Assembly (NCBI RefSeq): GCF_010499265.1
Contig: NZ_JAAGSC010000041.1
Location: forward strand, 235,521 to 299,520
Direction: 5' to 3'
DNA from: Wenzhouxiangella limi
Lineage (GTDB): Bacteria > Pseudomonadota > Gammaproteobacteria > Xanthomonadales > Wenzhouxiangellaceae
Length of the DNA stretch: 64,000 bases
The notes under the pieces are model-generated. The model saw only the letters and a program-made list of their open reading frames with translations. It was not told where the DNA came from and made no database searches. The translations under genes were made by a program, and so were the position numbers. How positions within the stretch are numbered: position 1 is the stretch's first letter; each line of letters opens with the position of its first letter. Shown here piece after piece: positions 9,173-18,011 of this stretch.

Positions 9173-9960
9173 GCGAAGACATCCTCGCCAGGATTCTCGC
9201 GGTCAAGCGCCAGGAAATCGCTTTTGGCAAGGCCAGTCGCGGCCTGGACGAACTACAGGCATTCTGCGCCGATTTGCCCTCAGCGCGTGATTTCGCCGGC
9301 GCGTTGAAGCGGCGCGCCGGCGCCTCTTGTGACGCCGTCATCGCCGAGATCAAGCGTGCCTCGCCCTCGGCCGGCCTGATTCGAGCCGATTTCGACCCGG
9401 CCGCCATCGCCCGATCCTACGAGGCCGGCGGGGCGAGCTGTCTGTCGGTGCTCACCGACGAGCAGTTTTTCCAGGGCCACGCCGATTTTCTCGCCCAGGC
9501 ACGCGCTGCCTGCCGGCTGCCGGTGCTGCGCAAGGACTTCATTATCGATCCGTGGCAGGTCTGGGAGACCCGCGCCCTGGGCGCCGATGCCCTGCTGCTG
9601 ATCGTCGCCGCGCTGGACGATACGACCCTGGCCGAGCTGTCGGCCCTGGGGCGCGAGCTGGGCCTGAGCGTGCTGGTCGAAGTCCACGACCAGGCCGAAC
9701 TGGACCGCGCGCTCGCGGTCCCCGGCGACCTGGTCGGCATCAACAACCGCGACCTGCACCGCTTCGTGACCGAACTGGAAACGACGCTTCGCCTGGCGCC
9801 GCAAGTGCCCGACAACCGCCTGGTGATCTCGGAGTCCGGTATCCACACCCGGGCCGATATCGCCCGCCTGCGCGCTGGCGGCATCGGTGCCTTTTTGATC
9901 GGCGAGTCGTTCATGCGCCAATCCGATCCGGGAGCCGCGCTGGCGCAGCTTTTGGGTTAG
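9169..9960 (+). CDS. trpC: indole-3-glycerol phosphate synthase
   Basis: A 263-residue TIM-barrel enzyme that closes the indole ring of CdRP. Visible blocks: ILAVKRQEI, VIAEIKRASPSAGLIR with the conserved Lys, FFQGHADFL, LRKDFIIDPWQV, LVEVHDQAELDRAL, GINNRDL and ISESGIHTRADIARL. It starts with GTG at 9169, overlapping the trpD stop. This is the stand-alone TrpC type, without the fused TrpF domain of E. coli, and trpF, trpB and trpA are not in this window; trpGDC separate from trpFBA is the usual layout in pseudomonads and Xanthomonas. Confidence 0.96.
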   Translation: MSEDILARILAVKRQEIAFGKASRGLDELQAFCADLPSARDFAGALKRRAGASCDAVIAEIKRASPSAGLIRADFDPAAIARSYEAGGASCLSVLTDEQFFQGHADFLAQARAACRLPVLRKDFIIDPWQVWETRALGADALLLIVAALDDTTLAELSALGRELGLSVLVEVHDQAELDRALAVPGDLVGINNRDLHRFVTELETTLRLAPQVPDNRLVISESGIHTRADIARLRAGGIGAFLIGESFMRQSDPGAALAQLLG

Positions 9961-9987
9961 GCTGAACTCCCCGATCAAGAGGCCAAG

Positions 9988-10893
9988 ATGATGCGTCTGT
10001 TTTTTGCTCTGGCATTTGTTGCAGCGTCCACTGCCGTGCTGGCCCAGCCGTCCGGCGAGGGGCAGAGCCCCTGGCAGACGTTCATCGAGGGCGGTGTCGT
10101 CCACCAGATCGACACCGACCTGGACGAGGGCGGCAGCTATTCGGCCACGCGCGCCAGCATCGAGGCCGGCCTGGCCTTTGCCACCGGACCGCGCGACAGC
10201 ATTGGCGTGTCGCTGGGCTACACGCGCGACGATTACCGTTTCGATGGCTCTTTAGGTCTGGCCGGTCGGGACCCCTGGGGTTCCCTGCACGAGTACCGGG
10301 TCAGCGTGCCCTGGCGCAAGGGTTTTGGCGAACGTATCAACGCTTTCGCCCTGCCGTCGCTGCGCTGGAGCGCAGAAAGCGGTGGTGATCTTGGCGATGC
10401 CATGACCGCCGGACTGATCGCCGGGGCCAATTACCGCGTCAGCGACCGGCTGAGCATCGGGCCGGGCATCGGCGTGTTCGACGAGATCGAAGACAGCGTC
10501 AACGTCTTTCCCATCCTGCTGATCGACTGGCAGATCACCGAAACGCTGGCGCTGGAAACCGGCGGCGGGCTGGGCGCGACGCGAGGCCCCGGACTGCAGC
10601 TGAACTCGACCGCCATCGAGGGCTGGACGCTCAGCCTTGGTGGGCGGTATGAGACCTATCGCTTCCGCCTCGACGACGACGGCGCGGTGCCCGATGGGGT
10701 TGGCGAGGAAAAGGGCGTGGCCATGTTTCTGGCCGCCAGCTACCGCTCCAGTCCGGGCGTCAGCGTCAGCGTATTGGCCGGTCTCGAGCTCGACGGCAAG
10801 CTGAGGCTGGAAGACAGCAACGGCGACAAGATCCTGAGCGATGACGCCGACCCGGCGCCGTTTGTCGGCTTCGCCTTCCGGGCCCGGTTCTGA
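9988..10893 (+). CDS. predicted outer-membrane beta-barrel protein of unknown function
   Basis: A 301-residue exported protein. Residues 1-19 (MMRLFFALAFVAASTAVLA) form a clear signal peptide with an ALA-Q cleavage site. The rest is made of alternating beta strands rich in Gly, Tyr and Ser, such as SIGVSLGYTRDDYRF, WTLSLGGRYETYRF and SVSVLAGLELDG. It ends in an aromatic strand, FVGFAFRARF, the usual BAM recognition signature. A short acidic DSNGDKILSDDADP loop precedes the last strand and may bind calcium. It resembles uncharacterised DUF6268-type barrels, but I cannot confirm that. It follows trpC by 27 bases, so it may be transcribed with the trp genes, with no obvious functional link. Confidence 0.7.
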   Translation: MMRLFFALAFVAASTAVLAQPSGEGQSPWQTFIEGGVVHQIDTDLDEGGSYSATRASIEAGLAFATGPRDSIGVSLGYTRDDYRFDGSLGLAGRDPWGSLHEYRVSVPWRKGFGERINAFALPSLRWSAESGGDLGDAMTAGLIAGANYRVSDRLSIGPGIGVFDEIEDSVNVFPILLIDWQITETLALETGGGLGATRGPGLQLNSTAIEGWTLSLGGRYETYRFRLDDDGAVPDGVGEEKGVAMFLAASYRSSPGVSVSVLAGLELDGKLRLEDSNGDKILSDDADPAPFVGFAFRARF

Positions 10894-10936
10894 TGCGGTT
10901 AGAAAACGCCTCACCCTGGCCCGGGCGAGCCGCTTT

Positions 10937-11971
10937 TCAGCTCTGATTGATCGGCACGTCCGGGGCAAAGTCAAAGCTGTCGTAGAACAGGCGGTCTTCG
11001 GGTACGCCGGCGCCCAGGAAGGCCTCGCGCCCGGCGCTGACCATGGCCGGTGGACCGCTCATGTAGACGTCGTGGTCGGCCAGGTCAGCGACCTGACGGA
11101 TCACGGCTTCATGGACCAGGCCGCTTTCGCCGCTCCAGTCGCTGCCCGGTTCGACCAGCACGGGCGTGAAGCTCAGGTCCGGGTGCTGCTCCATCCAGGT
11201 TCCGATCAGTTTGCTCGCATACAAGTCGGCTTCGGTCCGTACCCCCCAGAACAGTCCGACCGGGCGCGGATCGCCGGCCTCGATCAGTTCCTCGACCATG
11301 GATTTCAGAGGCGCGAAACCGGTGCCACCCCCCATCAGGATCAGCGGCCGGTCCGACGATCGGCGGATGAAAAACGTGCCCAGCGGCCCCTCGAAGCGCA
11401 GGATGTCCTTCGGTTTCATGGTCTCGAAGACCTGGCCGGTGAACCCGCCGCCGCTGACGTGCTTGATGTGCAGTTCGATGAAATCGGTTTCCGAGGGCGC
11501 CGAGGCAATCGAGAAGGCCCGGCGCTTGCCGTCGGCCTGGATGATGTCGATATACTGCCCGGCCAGGAACTGCAGGCGGGCAGCTTTCGGCAGCTTCAGG
11601 CGCAGGCGCATGATTTCGGGGGTGAATTTCTCCAGCGATTCGACCCGGGCCGGCAGCTTGCGCACCGGGATATCGGCAACCTGCTCCAGCTCGCGCGCCT
11701 CGATGACCAGATCGCCTTCCGGCACGGCCTGGCAACTGAGCCCGAAGCCGGCGTAGAGGTCGTTGAACTCCAGCGCGCTGGGCGGATTGTAGGGATAGCC
11801 GACCGTGCCTTCGACAATGCGGCACTTGCAGCTGGCGCAGGTGCCGTTCTTGCAGCTGTAGGGCAAGACGATGCCGTGGCGCAGGGCGGCGCTCAAGACG
11901 GTCTCTCCCGGGCGGGCCGAGAAGCTGCGGCCGCTGGAGGCGACGGTGATCTGGTTGGCGGGCTGACTCAC
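10937..11971 (-). CDS. ferredoxin-NAD(P)H reductase-type flavoprotein with N-terminal [2Fe-2S] domain (CDP-6-deoxy-glucoseen reductase-like)
   Basis: A 344-residue electron-transfer protein in three parts: a plant-type [2Fe-2S] domain at about residues 5-95 with the CKNGTCASCKC cluster motif and a fourth Cys near 75 (GFGLSCQ); an FAD domain at about 100-200 with RAFSIAS as the RxYS-type flavin motif; and an NAD(P) domain with LMGGGTGFAPLKSM and a C-terminal MSGPPAMV. This architecture is shared by AscD (CDP-6-deoxy-delta-3,4-glucoseen reductase), phenol hydroxylase reductases and other oxygenase reductases. Database labels for such gammaproteobacterial genes as AscD usually rest on homology only. 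No oxygenase or deoxysugar genes are adjacent, so the partner is unknown. It stands alone on the minus strand. Confidence 0.85.
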   Translation of the reverse strand: MSQPANQITVASSGRSFSARPGETVLSAALRHGIVLPYSCKNGTCASCKCRIVEGTVGYPYNPPSALEFNDLYAGFGLSCQAVPEGDLVIEARELEQVADIPVRKLPARVESLEKFTPEIMRLRLKLPKAARLQFLAGQYIDIIQADGKRRAFSIASAPSETDFIELHIKHVSGGGFTGQVFETMKPKDILRFEGPLGTFFIRRSSDRPLILMGGGTGFAPLKSMVEELIEAGDPRPVGLFWGVRTEADLYASKLIGTWMEQHPDLSFTPVLVEPGSDWSGESGLVHEAVIRQVADLADHDVYMSGPPAMVSAGREAFLGAGVPEDRLFYDSFDFAPDVPINQS

Positions 11972-12057
11972 GGTATTGATCGGTTTGAGTGGGTGATGAA
12001 GCGCGCACCTATGCTACGCTTCGCGCCCTATTGTCGCCACGCCGGGCACTGAATTTC

Positions 12058-12378
12058 GTGAGCAAGTGGGTCCGCGTCCATACCGCCGACAATCCGCCGG
12101 AAGCCGTTTTTATCCGCGGATTGTTGGAAGCCGAGGGCATCCCGGTACAGCTCAAGAGCATGGAACTGTGGACCGCTGCGGTCGAAATCTACTTCGCCGA
12201 GGGTGCCAGACCATCGGTTTGGGTGCCGCGCAACGCGGTTGCCGAGGCCGAGCGGGTGCTGGCCCAGCGGGATCGAAGCGGCAGCGGCCGGGGCTGGACC
12301 TGCGGCTGCGGAGAACAACTGGAGGCGCAATTCACCACCTGCTGGCGCTGCGGCCAGGGTCGACCTGAGCATGGCTGA
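12058..12378 (+). CDS. DUF2007-like small protein with C-terminal zinc ribbon
   Basis: A 106-residue protein. Residues 1-75 (WVRVHTADNPPEAVFIRGLLEAEGIPV and onward to VWVPRNAVAEAERVL) look like the DUF2007 'putative signal transducing' domain, a PII-like ferredoxin fold. Residues 83-102 carry two CxC/CxxC pairs (TCGCGE, CWRCGQ), a small zinc ribbon. I chose the GTG at 12058 because the conserved part begins there; an in-frame GTG at 11989 would add 23 non-conserved residues. The end overlaps the acyltransferase start by 8 bases, so they are coupled. Function unknown. Confidence 0.72.
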   Translation: MSKWVRVHTADNPPEAVFIRGLLEAEGIPVQLKSMELWTAAVEIYFAEGARPSVWVPRNAVAEAERVLAQRDRSGSGRGWTCGCGEQLEAQFTTCWRCGQGRPEHG

Positions 12379-13144
12379 GTACTCTGCGAAATCGCGCTGG
12401 TTCGGCTGGCCCCTGCTTTGGCGCCTGCCGCTGCTGCTGGTCTGGGTGATGCTGCTGCCGGTCGGGCTGCTGGCGTTTCTGCCGGGAATTCGCGAGCTTC
12501 CCGCCGGCGAGATGAAGCTGCACATGCGGGTCCATCGGCTGTGGACGCGCGGCGTGGTCGCCGTGTGCGGCGTGCGCCTGCGCGTCAGCGGCAGCCTGCC
12601 GCCACCGCCTTGCCTGGTGGTTGCCAACCACATCACCTGGTTCGATATTCCTGTGCTGCATGCGCTCTGGCCGATGGGTCTTGTGGCCAAGGTCGAGATC
12701 CGCAGCTGGCCGCTGATCGGTCGCCTGGCCGAGATCGCCGGCAGTATCTTCATCCAGCGTGGCAGCCAGGAATCCCGGCGGCGGGTGAATCGTCGCATGG
12801 CGGCCCGGCTGCGGCGCGGCGAGATGATCGGCGTTTTTCCCGAAGGCGGGATCCATCCCGAGCGCGGCGTGAAGCGCTTTCATGCCCGCCTGTTCGGCAG
12901 CGCCATTCGCGCCCGCGTGCCGGTCGTGCCGCTGGCGATTCGCTACTGGCGCGAGGGCAATCAGCATGACACGGTGGTGATGGGCCTGGGCGACAGCCTT
13001 TTTAGCAGCGGGTTCCGGTTGTTGTCGCAGCCTGGACTGGAAGTTCAGGTCACTATCGGTCAGCCGATCACCGACTGGCACATCGGCCGCGATGCGCTGG
13101 CGCGTCGGACCCAGGACATCATTACGGGATTTTATGAAGCCTGA
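12371..13144 (+). CDS. PlsC-like 1-acyl-sn-glycerol-3-phosphate acyltransferase
   Basis: A 257-residue membrane acyltransferase of the PlsC superfamily. A long hydrophobic helix (about residues 13-40) is followed by the catalytic HX4D motif HITWFD, then a conserved block II/III FPEGGIHPERGVKRF and VVPLAIRYW (block IV). Such enzymes acylate lysophosphatidate, or lyso-ornithine lipid in the OlsA subgroup, at the cytoplasmic membrane. The ATG at 12371 is chosen over upstream in-frame codons because the family N-terminus starts there. It overlaps both neighbours (8 bases upstream, 11 downstream), so this is a tightly packed operon. The exact acyl acceptor cannot be assigned. Confidence 0.85.
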   Translation: MAEYSAKSRWFGWPLLWRLPLLLVWVMLLPVGLLAFLPGIRELPAGEMKLHMRVHRLWTRGVVAVCGVRLRVSGSLPPPPCLVVANHITWFDIPVLHALWPMGLVAKVEIRSWPLIGRLAEIAGSIFIQRGSQESRRRVNRRMAARLRRGEMIGVFPEGGIHPERGVKRFHARLFGSAIRARVPVVPLAIRYWREGNQHDTVVMGLGDSLFSSGFRLLSQPGLEVQVTIGQPITDWHIGRDALARRTQDIITGFYEA

Positions 13145-14156
13145 CGCTGCTCCTTACGCTGGCTGGCCGGCGTTTGCTCCAAAGGGCTGGCTGGCCAATC
13201 CGCACGTCCAGTCCCTGATGACCTCAGGGCCCTGGCGCAAGAGGGCGGTTCGACGCCAGGCGCGCGAGTTCCTTTCCCGCAGTGAGCCGGAAGTGATCCG
13301 GGCCAGTGACGGCACCCGCCTGCTGGGTTACCGCAACCGGCCACGTCAGGGCGAGGTGATGCGTCGAGATGCGCTGGTGATCCTGCTGCACGGCTGGGAG
13401 GGCAGCGTCGACTCCAACTATATGCTGGCCTCGGCGGTGGCCCTGGATGCGGCCGGCTTCGACACGTTTCGGCTCAATTTCCGCGATCACGGCGAGTCGC
13501 ACCATCTCAATGAGGGTCTTTTCCATTCCTGCCTGCTGACCGAGGTGGTTGACGCGGTCGGTCAGCTTCGCCAGAACTATGGCGATCGTCCGGTGTTTCT
13601 TGCCGGCTTTTCGCTGGGGGGCAATTTCGCCCTGAGGGTGGCCCGCAATGCACCCGAGCACGGTTTCGAGTTGAACCGGGCGGTGGCGGTCAGCCCGGTC
13701 ATCCGTCCACGCCACGTCCTTGACGCGCTTGAAGAGGGCCTGGCCGTTTATCATTATTATTTTGTTTACAAGTGGCGACGCTCGCTAAGAATCAAGCAAG
13801 CGCTTTATCCGGAAAAATACCGCCTTGAGGAATGGTTCCGGATCAGGGACCTGCGCGAACAGACTCGCTGGCTGGTGGAAAACCTGACCCGGTTTCCGGA
13901 CCTGGACAGCTATCTGGAAGGCTACTCGATCGCCGGCGACTACCTGGTTGGACTGCAGACGCCGTCGCTGCTCGTCTCGGCGATTGATGATCCAATCATT
14001 CCGGTCAGCGACATTCAGGCCCTGCCGGATATCCCCGCACTGGACGTGGAGCTGCTCGAGCGTGGCGGCCACTGCGGGTTCATTGAGACCTGGAGCATGG
14101 AAAGCTGGATCGAGAAACGACTGATTGGAGAACTATGTCAACACCTGAAAACCTGA
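13134..14156 (+). CDS. YheT family alpha/beta hydrolase
   Basis: A 340-residue hydrolase. The start of YheT proteins is clear (GWLANPHVQSLM). The oxyanion region is LLHGWEGSVDSNYM, the nucleophile elbow GFSLGGNFALRVA carries the catalytic Ser, a DDP motif (SAIDDPIIP) gives the acid, and GGHCGFIE supplies the His. YheT-type enzymes are esterases/lipases of uncertain natural substrate. The ATG at 13134 overlaps the acyltransferase gene by 11 bases, and the end overlaps the TPR gene by 22, suggesting a lipid-related operon. Alternative upstream starts lie inside the acyltransferase gene and are less likely. Confidence 0.88.
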   Translation: MKPDAAPYAGWPAFAPKGWLANPHVQSLMTSGPWRKRAVRRQAREFLSRSEPEVIRASDGTRLLGYRNRPRQGEVMRRDALVILLHGWEGSVDSNYMLASAVALDAAGFDTFRLNFRDHGESHHLNEGLFHSCLLTEVVDAVGQLRQNYGDRPVFLAGFSLGGNFALRVARNAPEHGFELNRAVAVSPVIRPRHVLDALEEGLAVYHYYFVYKWRRSLRIKQALYPEKYRLEEWFRIRDLREQTRWLVENLTRFPDLDSYLEGYSIAGDYLVGLQTPSLLVSAIDDPIIPVSDIQALPDIPALDVELLERGGHCGFIETWSMESWIEKRLIGELCQHLKT

Positions 14157-16159
14157 TGGGCGAGATCCGTTCCATGCTGCAGGAAGGTCGCTACGCCGAC
14201 GCTTCTTCGGCCTGCCGCGAGGCGCTGGGCGAGGCGCCCGACAGCCCGGATTTGAGAATGCTGATGGGTCTTTGCGACGAGGCCGCAGGGCGGATCGACA
14301 GCGCTCGGGCGTGGATGGAAAAGTCGCTGGAAAAAGACCCGGACCATCCGGCCGCCGGCTATCACCTGGGTCGGCTTCTGCTGGCGGCGGGCGAGGATGA
14401 ACGGGCCCGGGCTGTGCTAGAGCAGTGCGTCGCCCAAGATCCGAATCATGCTGCCGCGCGTACCTTGCTGGCGCGATTGGCGCAGCGCGCCGGTCATCTG
14501 GATGAGGCGGTCGAGGGTCTGCGAACCGCGCTGCGCGCCGACGACAAATACGCGCCAGCCCACGCCGGGCTGGCGGCGCTGCTTCTGCGGAAAGGGGAGC
14601 TTGACGCCGCCCACGAGCACGCCAGTCGCGCCATCCGGCTGCGACCGGCCGACGCGTTCAGCCAGGTGACTATGGCCCAGGTTTTTCAGGCCCAGGGCCA
14701 CATGGATTTTGCCGAGCAGTGCCTGCGCAACGCGCTCGAACAGCAGCCGGAGCATCCGCAGCTGCGCGCTGCCATGGAGCAGCTCCAGCGCGTGCAACAG
14801 TCCGGCGGCGACGACGCCAATACGCCAGACTCCTTGCTGGCGCGAATGCGTTCTCACTATCGCGCCGGCCGCACCGGACCAGCGGCCGAAATCGCCCTGG
14901 CCCTGCAGCATCGTCTTGATCGGTCCGCACCCGAAGCGCTGGAGCTCGCCGAGGTGCTGATGGATGCCGGTCAGGTCCAGGCCAGCGCCGACGTGCTCGA
15001 GCGCGCCGATTCGACCCTGCCGCGTCATGGCCTGACCCGGGCCCGGCTGGCCGCGGTCAGCGGGGACATGGACCAGGCCCTGGCGCAGCTGGCCGAGCTG
15101 TTTGCCAGCGATCAGGCCGAGCTGCGCCACGATGCTCGCCGCCTGGCCGCCGACCTGCATCTGCGCAGCGGACGCATGGCGCCAGCGCTGGAAGTACTCA
15201 CCCCCTTGCTCGACGAATCGACCCTGCCGCCTTCGACGATGCGCATGATCGCCCAGCTCGAGCACGCCGGTGGCGAAACCGCGACCGCGCGCAAGCTGCT
15301 GGAGTCCTTGCTTGAGCGCGAAGAATTATCAGATGGCGAACGTGCGGTCACCCACAATCTGCTCGGACGGGTCCTGGATGAATCGGGCGCCTACGCGGCC
15401 GCGGCCCGTCACCTGGTCCAGGGCGGCTGGCGCGAGCCGTTCATGGTCGGCGAGCTCGACCAGGTCAGCCCCGCCGAGCTGCGCGCGGCCTGGGCGGGGC
15501 TGGAGGCCTGGCCGCACAATGATCAGCCGGTCGACGACGGCCGGCCGGCGCCGCTGTTCGTCGCCGGCTGGCCCGGCAGCGGGCGCGAGGCCCTGCTGCC
15601 TGCGCTGGCGGGACTGGGCGCTTTGCAGGTGCTGGTGCCGGCTGAGTTGATGCGCCGAAGGGAGCTGTTGGGTCTGCCGGCGGCGCCCGAGCGCCTGGCG
15701 AGTTTAAGCGAAAGCGACATCCGCCGGGTTCGCAAGCGCTACGTGCTGGGCGCCGCGGAAGCGCCGGCCGGGCCGCTGGAAACAGGCCTGCCGGAGGCCA
15801 CGGCGCTGCCGGCCATCGCGCGCTTTTTCCCCGGCGCGCGCATCCTCTGGCTCAAGGCCTCGGCGCCGGCGCTGCGCCTGCACTGGCGCCTGGCCGGCTG
15901 TCGCGATATCGAGCGCATGGTCGAGGTCTGGCAAGCCGAGGAAAAGCTCTACCAGCACCTCAAGCCGCGCCTGCCGCTGACGTTTATCGAACTGGAGACC
16001 GACCGGCTGATCGCCGAGCCGGAAGCGGCAGCCGGCGAACTGGCCGAAGCGCTGGGCCTGGAAGACCCAGGTTCTCTGGGCACAGCGCTGGCCCAGGCCC
16101 TGGGCCAGGCCGGCTACCGCGAGGCTGACCACTGGCGCCATTACCGCGAAATCCTGTAA
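14135..16159 (+). CDS. TPR-repeat protein with a degenerate sulfotransferase-like C-terminal domain
   Basis: A 674-residue cytosolic protein with no signal peptide. Residues about 1-235 hold six or so tetratricopeptide repeats (e.g. AGYHLGRLLLAAGEDERARAVLEQ), with weaker repeats to about 430. From about residue 470, FVAGWPGSGREALLPAL resembles the PAPS-binding P-loop of TPR-sulfotransferases, and the ending DHWRHYREIL resembles their C-terminus. However, the loop lacks the usual R-S-G-T core and no clear 3'-phosphate site is seen. I therefore call a decayed or re-purposed sulfotransferase domain. The start overlaps the YheT-like gene by 22 bases. Likely a scaffold; the function is not known. 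Confidence 0.75.
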   Translation: MSTPENLMGEIRSMLQEGRYADASSACREALGEAPDSPDLRMLMGLCDEAAGRIDSARAWMEKSLEKDPDHPAAGYHLGRLLLAAGEDERARAVLEQCVAQDPNHAAARTLLARLAQRAGHLDEAVEGLRTALRADDKYAPAHAGLAALLLRKGELDAAHEHASRAIRLRPADAFSQVTMAQVFQAQGHMDFAEQCLRNALEQQPEHPQLRAAMEQLQRVQQSGGDDANTPDSLLARMRSHYRAGRTGPAAEIALALQHRLDRSAPEALELAEVLMDAGQVQASADVLERADSTLPRHGLTRARLAAVSGDMDQALAQLAELFASDQAELRHDARRLAADLHLRSGRMAPALEVLTPLLDESTLPPSTMRMIAQLEHAGGETATARKLLESLLEREELSDGERAVTHNLLGRVLDESGAYAAAARHLVQGGWREPFMVGELDQVSPAELRAAWAGLEAWPHNDQPVDDGRPAPLFVAGWPGSGREALLPALAGLGALQVLVPAELMRRRELLGLPAAPERLASLSESDIRRVRKRYVLGAAEAPAGPLETGLPEATALPAIARFFPGARILWLKASAPALRLHWRLAGCRDIERMVEVWQAEEKLYQHLKPRLPLTFIELETDRLIAEPEAAAGELAEALGLEDPGSLGTALAQALGQAGYREADHWRHYREIL

Positions 16160-16211
16160 CAGCCGGGGCTGTCATGCACCCGTTACACTCAGCCGGGGTA
16201 AATCCGCTAGG

Positions 16212-17180
16212 ATGCGCCCTGTGAAGCGCGCACTTGTCCCCATTCTGGCCCTGGTGCTGACCGCCTGCTGCCCCGAAGAGCAGGTGGACGAGCGCGGCTG
16301 GCCCAAGGAACTGGTGCTGGGCCTGGTCCCGGCGCTGGAGGCCGAGGCCCTGGTCGACAACCTCGAGCCGCTGACCGATCACCTGGAAGAGGTGCTGGGT
16401 ATCCCGGTGCGCTCGTTCGTGCCGCAGGACTACACCGGCCTGGTCGAGGCCCTGGGCTCGGGCCGGGCCGATATCGGCATGCTGCCGCCGTTTGCCGCCA
16501 TGCTGGGCCAGCGCCGCTACGATATCGAATCGATCCTCATTTCCGTGCGCCGGGGCGAGACCGGCTATCAGTCGCAGTGGTTTACCAATGATCCTGCGGT
16601 GTGCGAGGGCGAGATCGAGTACGTCGAGCGCATCTGCGAGTCGCGCCAGCCCGGCCGGGAGAACGTGATGCGCAAGTTCGCCCGCTGCCAGGGCAGCCTG
16701 GAGGCCATGCGCGATGAATCGGTGGCTTTCGTCGACCCCAACTCGACCTCGGGCTTCCTGTTTCCCGCCGTTCAGCTGCGCGAGATCGGCATCGATCATC
16801 AACGCGACCTCAACAGCCTGTTCGTCGGCGGCCATGACGCGGCCGTGCTGGCCGTCTATGGCGGCGATACGCGCTTCGGGGTGAGCTACGACGATGCCCG
16901 CAACATGATCTGCAACCAGTACCCCGATATTGGCGAAAAGGTCATCGTGTTCGAAGATGCGCCGCTGATTCCCAACGACGGCGTCCAGGTGCGCCCCGGT
17001 CTGCCGGCCGACCTGCGCCAGGCCGTCATCGATGCCTTCATCGACCTGGCCGAGTCCCAGGCCCACCTGCCCGACGACGAAAAAGTGCTGTGGGTGCTCT
17101 ACGAAATCGACGGCTTCACCCCGACACCGGACGGCATCTACGACCCGGTGCGCGACGCCTACGAACTGATGCGCAACTAG
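16212..17180 (+). CDS. phnD: phosphonate/phosphate-type ABC transporter substrate-binding lipoprotein PhnD
   Basis: A 322-residue periplasmic binding protein. The signal ends in a lipobox (LVLTAC, Cys19), so it is lipid-anchored. The mature part follows the PhnD/SsuA2-like type II fold: LVLGLVPALEAE, SGRADIGMLPPFAAML and FVDPNSTSGFLFPAVQL, the serine-rich anion-binding segment, plus VGGHDAAVLAVYGG. Ligands in this family include phosphonates, phosphite, methylphosphonate and phosphate. It has four extra cysteines in the middle (around residues 134-155), not usual for the family. Thirty bases later comes phnC, then two phnE genes, giving a complete importer. Confidence 0.88.
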   Translation: MRPVKRALVPILALVLTACCPEEQVDERGWPKELVLGLVPALEAEALVDNLEPLTDHLEEVLGIPVRSFVPQDYTGLVEALGSGRADIGMLPPFAAMLGQRRYDIESILISVRRGETGYQSQWFTNDPAVCEGEIEYVERICESRQPGRENVMRKFARCQGSLEAMRDESVAFVDPNSTSGFLFPAVQLREIGIDHQRDLNSLFVGGHDAAVLAVYGGDTRFGVSYDDARNMICNQYPDIGEKVIVFEDAPLIPNDGVQVRPGLPADLRQAVIDAFIDLAESQAHLPDDEKVLWVLYEIDGFTPTPDGIYDPVRDAYELMRN

Positions 17181-17210
17181 CGCTCGTCTGCTTCACGATC
17201 TGGATATCGC

Positions 17211-18011
17211 ATGGATAACAACAGCAACCAGGGGTCGATTCGCTTCAGCGACGCCAATATCGTCTACCCCAACGGCACGGTCGGGATGAAGGATCTGAAC
17301 CTGGAAATCAAGCCGGGCGAGTTCGTCGTCATCGTCGGCTCGTCAGGCGCCGGCAAGTCGACCCTGCTGCGCGCGATCAACGGTCTCAACAAGATGACCT
17401 CAGGCACGGTCGAGGTCGACGGCGAGGCCGTGCCGCAAAAAGACGGCCGCGAGCTTCGGCTGCTGCGCAAGCGCGTCGGCATGATCTTCCAGGACTTTCG
17501 CCTGGTCAAGCGCCTGACCGTGATGTCCAACGTGCTGATCGGCCGCCTGGCCCACGTGCCCGGCTGGCGCGCCATGCTCAACCTGTGGCCGGCCCACGAC
17601 AAGGAGGTGGCGATGAAGGCCCTGGAGCGGGTCAGCATTACCGAGAAAGCCTGGGTCAAGGCCTCGCAGCTGTCCGGCGGCCAGCAGCAGCGTGTCGGCA
17701 TCGCCCGCGCCCTGGCTCAGGAGCCGGCCATCATCCTGGCCGACGAGCCGGTGGCCTCGCTCGATCCGGTCACTACCCACCAGATCATGCAGGACCTGGT
17801 CCGCATCAACCGCGAGCTGGGCATCACCACCCTGGTCAACCTGCACTTTCTCGATCTGGCGCGCAAGTACGGCCAGCGCATCATCGGCCTGCGCTTCGGC
17901 GAACTGGTCTACGACGGCTCGGCCAAGACGGTCACCGATGAGGATTTTCGCGATATCTACGGGCGCGATTTCACCGAGGACGACGTGCTCGACGAGGACG
18001 TGGTCGGCTGA
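17211..18011 (+). CDS. phnC: phosphonate ABC transporter ATP-binding protein
   Basis: A 266-residue ATPase: Walker A GSSGAGKST near residue 44, Q-loop in MIFQDFRLVKRLTVMSNVLIG, signature LSGGQQQRVGIARAL, Walker B IILADEPVASLDP, and an H-loop in LVNLHFLDLA. The PhnC subgroup is indicated by the RLTVMSNVLIGRL segment and the LHFLDLARKYGQRIIGLR ending. It powers import of the PhnD ligand. Its stop shares a base with the phnE start (TGATG). Confidence 0.93.
   Translation: MDNNSNQGSIRFSDANIVYPNGTVGMKDLNLEIKPGEFVVIVGSSGAGKSTLLRAINGLNKMTSGTVEVDGEAVPQKDGRELRLLRKRVGMIFQDFRLVKRLTVMSNVLIGRLAHVPGWRAMLNLWPAHDKEVAMKALERVSITEKAWVKASQLSGGQQQRVGIARALAQEPAIILADEPVASLDPVTTHQIMQDLVRINRELGITTLVNLHFLDLARKYGQRIIGLRFGELVYDGSAKTVTDEDFRDIYGRDFTEDDVLDEDVVG

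Noticed and set aside
5385-9960. Possible missing gph gene between rpe and trpE
   Set aside because: Only 46 bases separate the genes and no remnant of a phosphatase gene is visible; this gene order occurs in other lineages.
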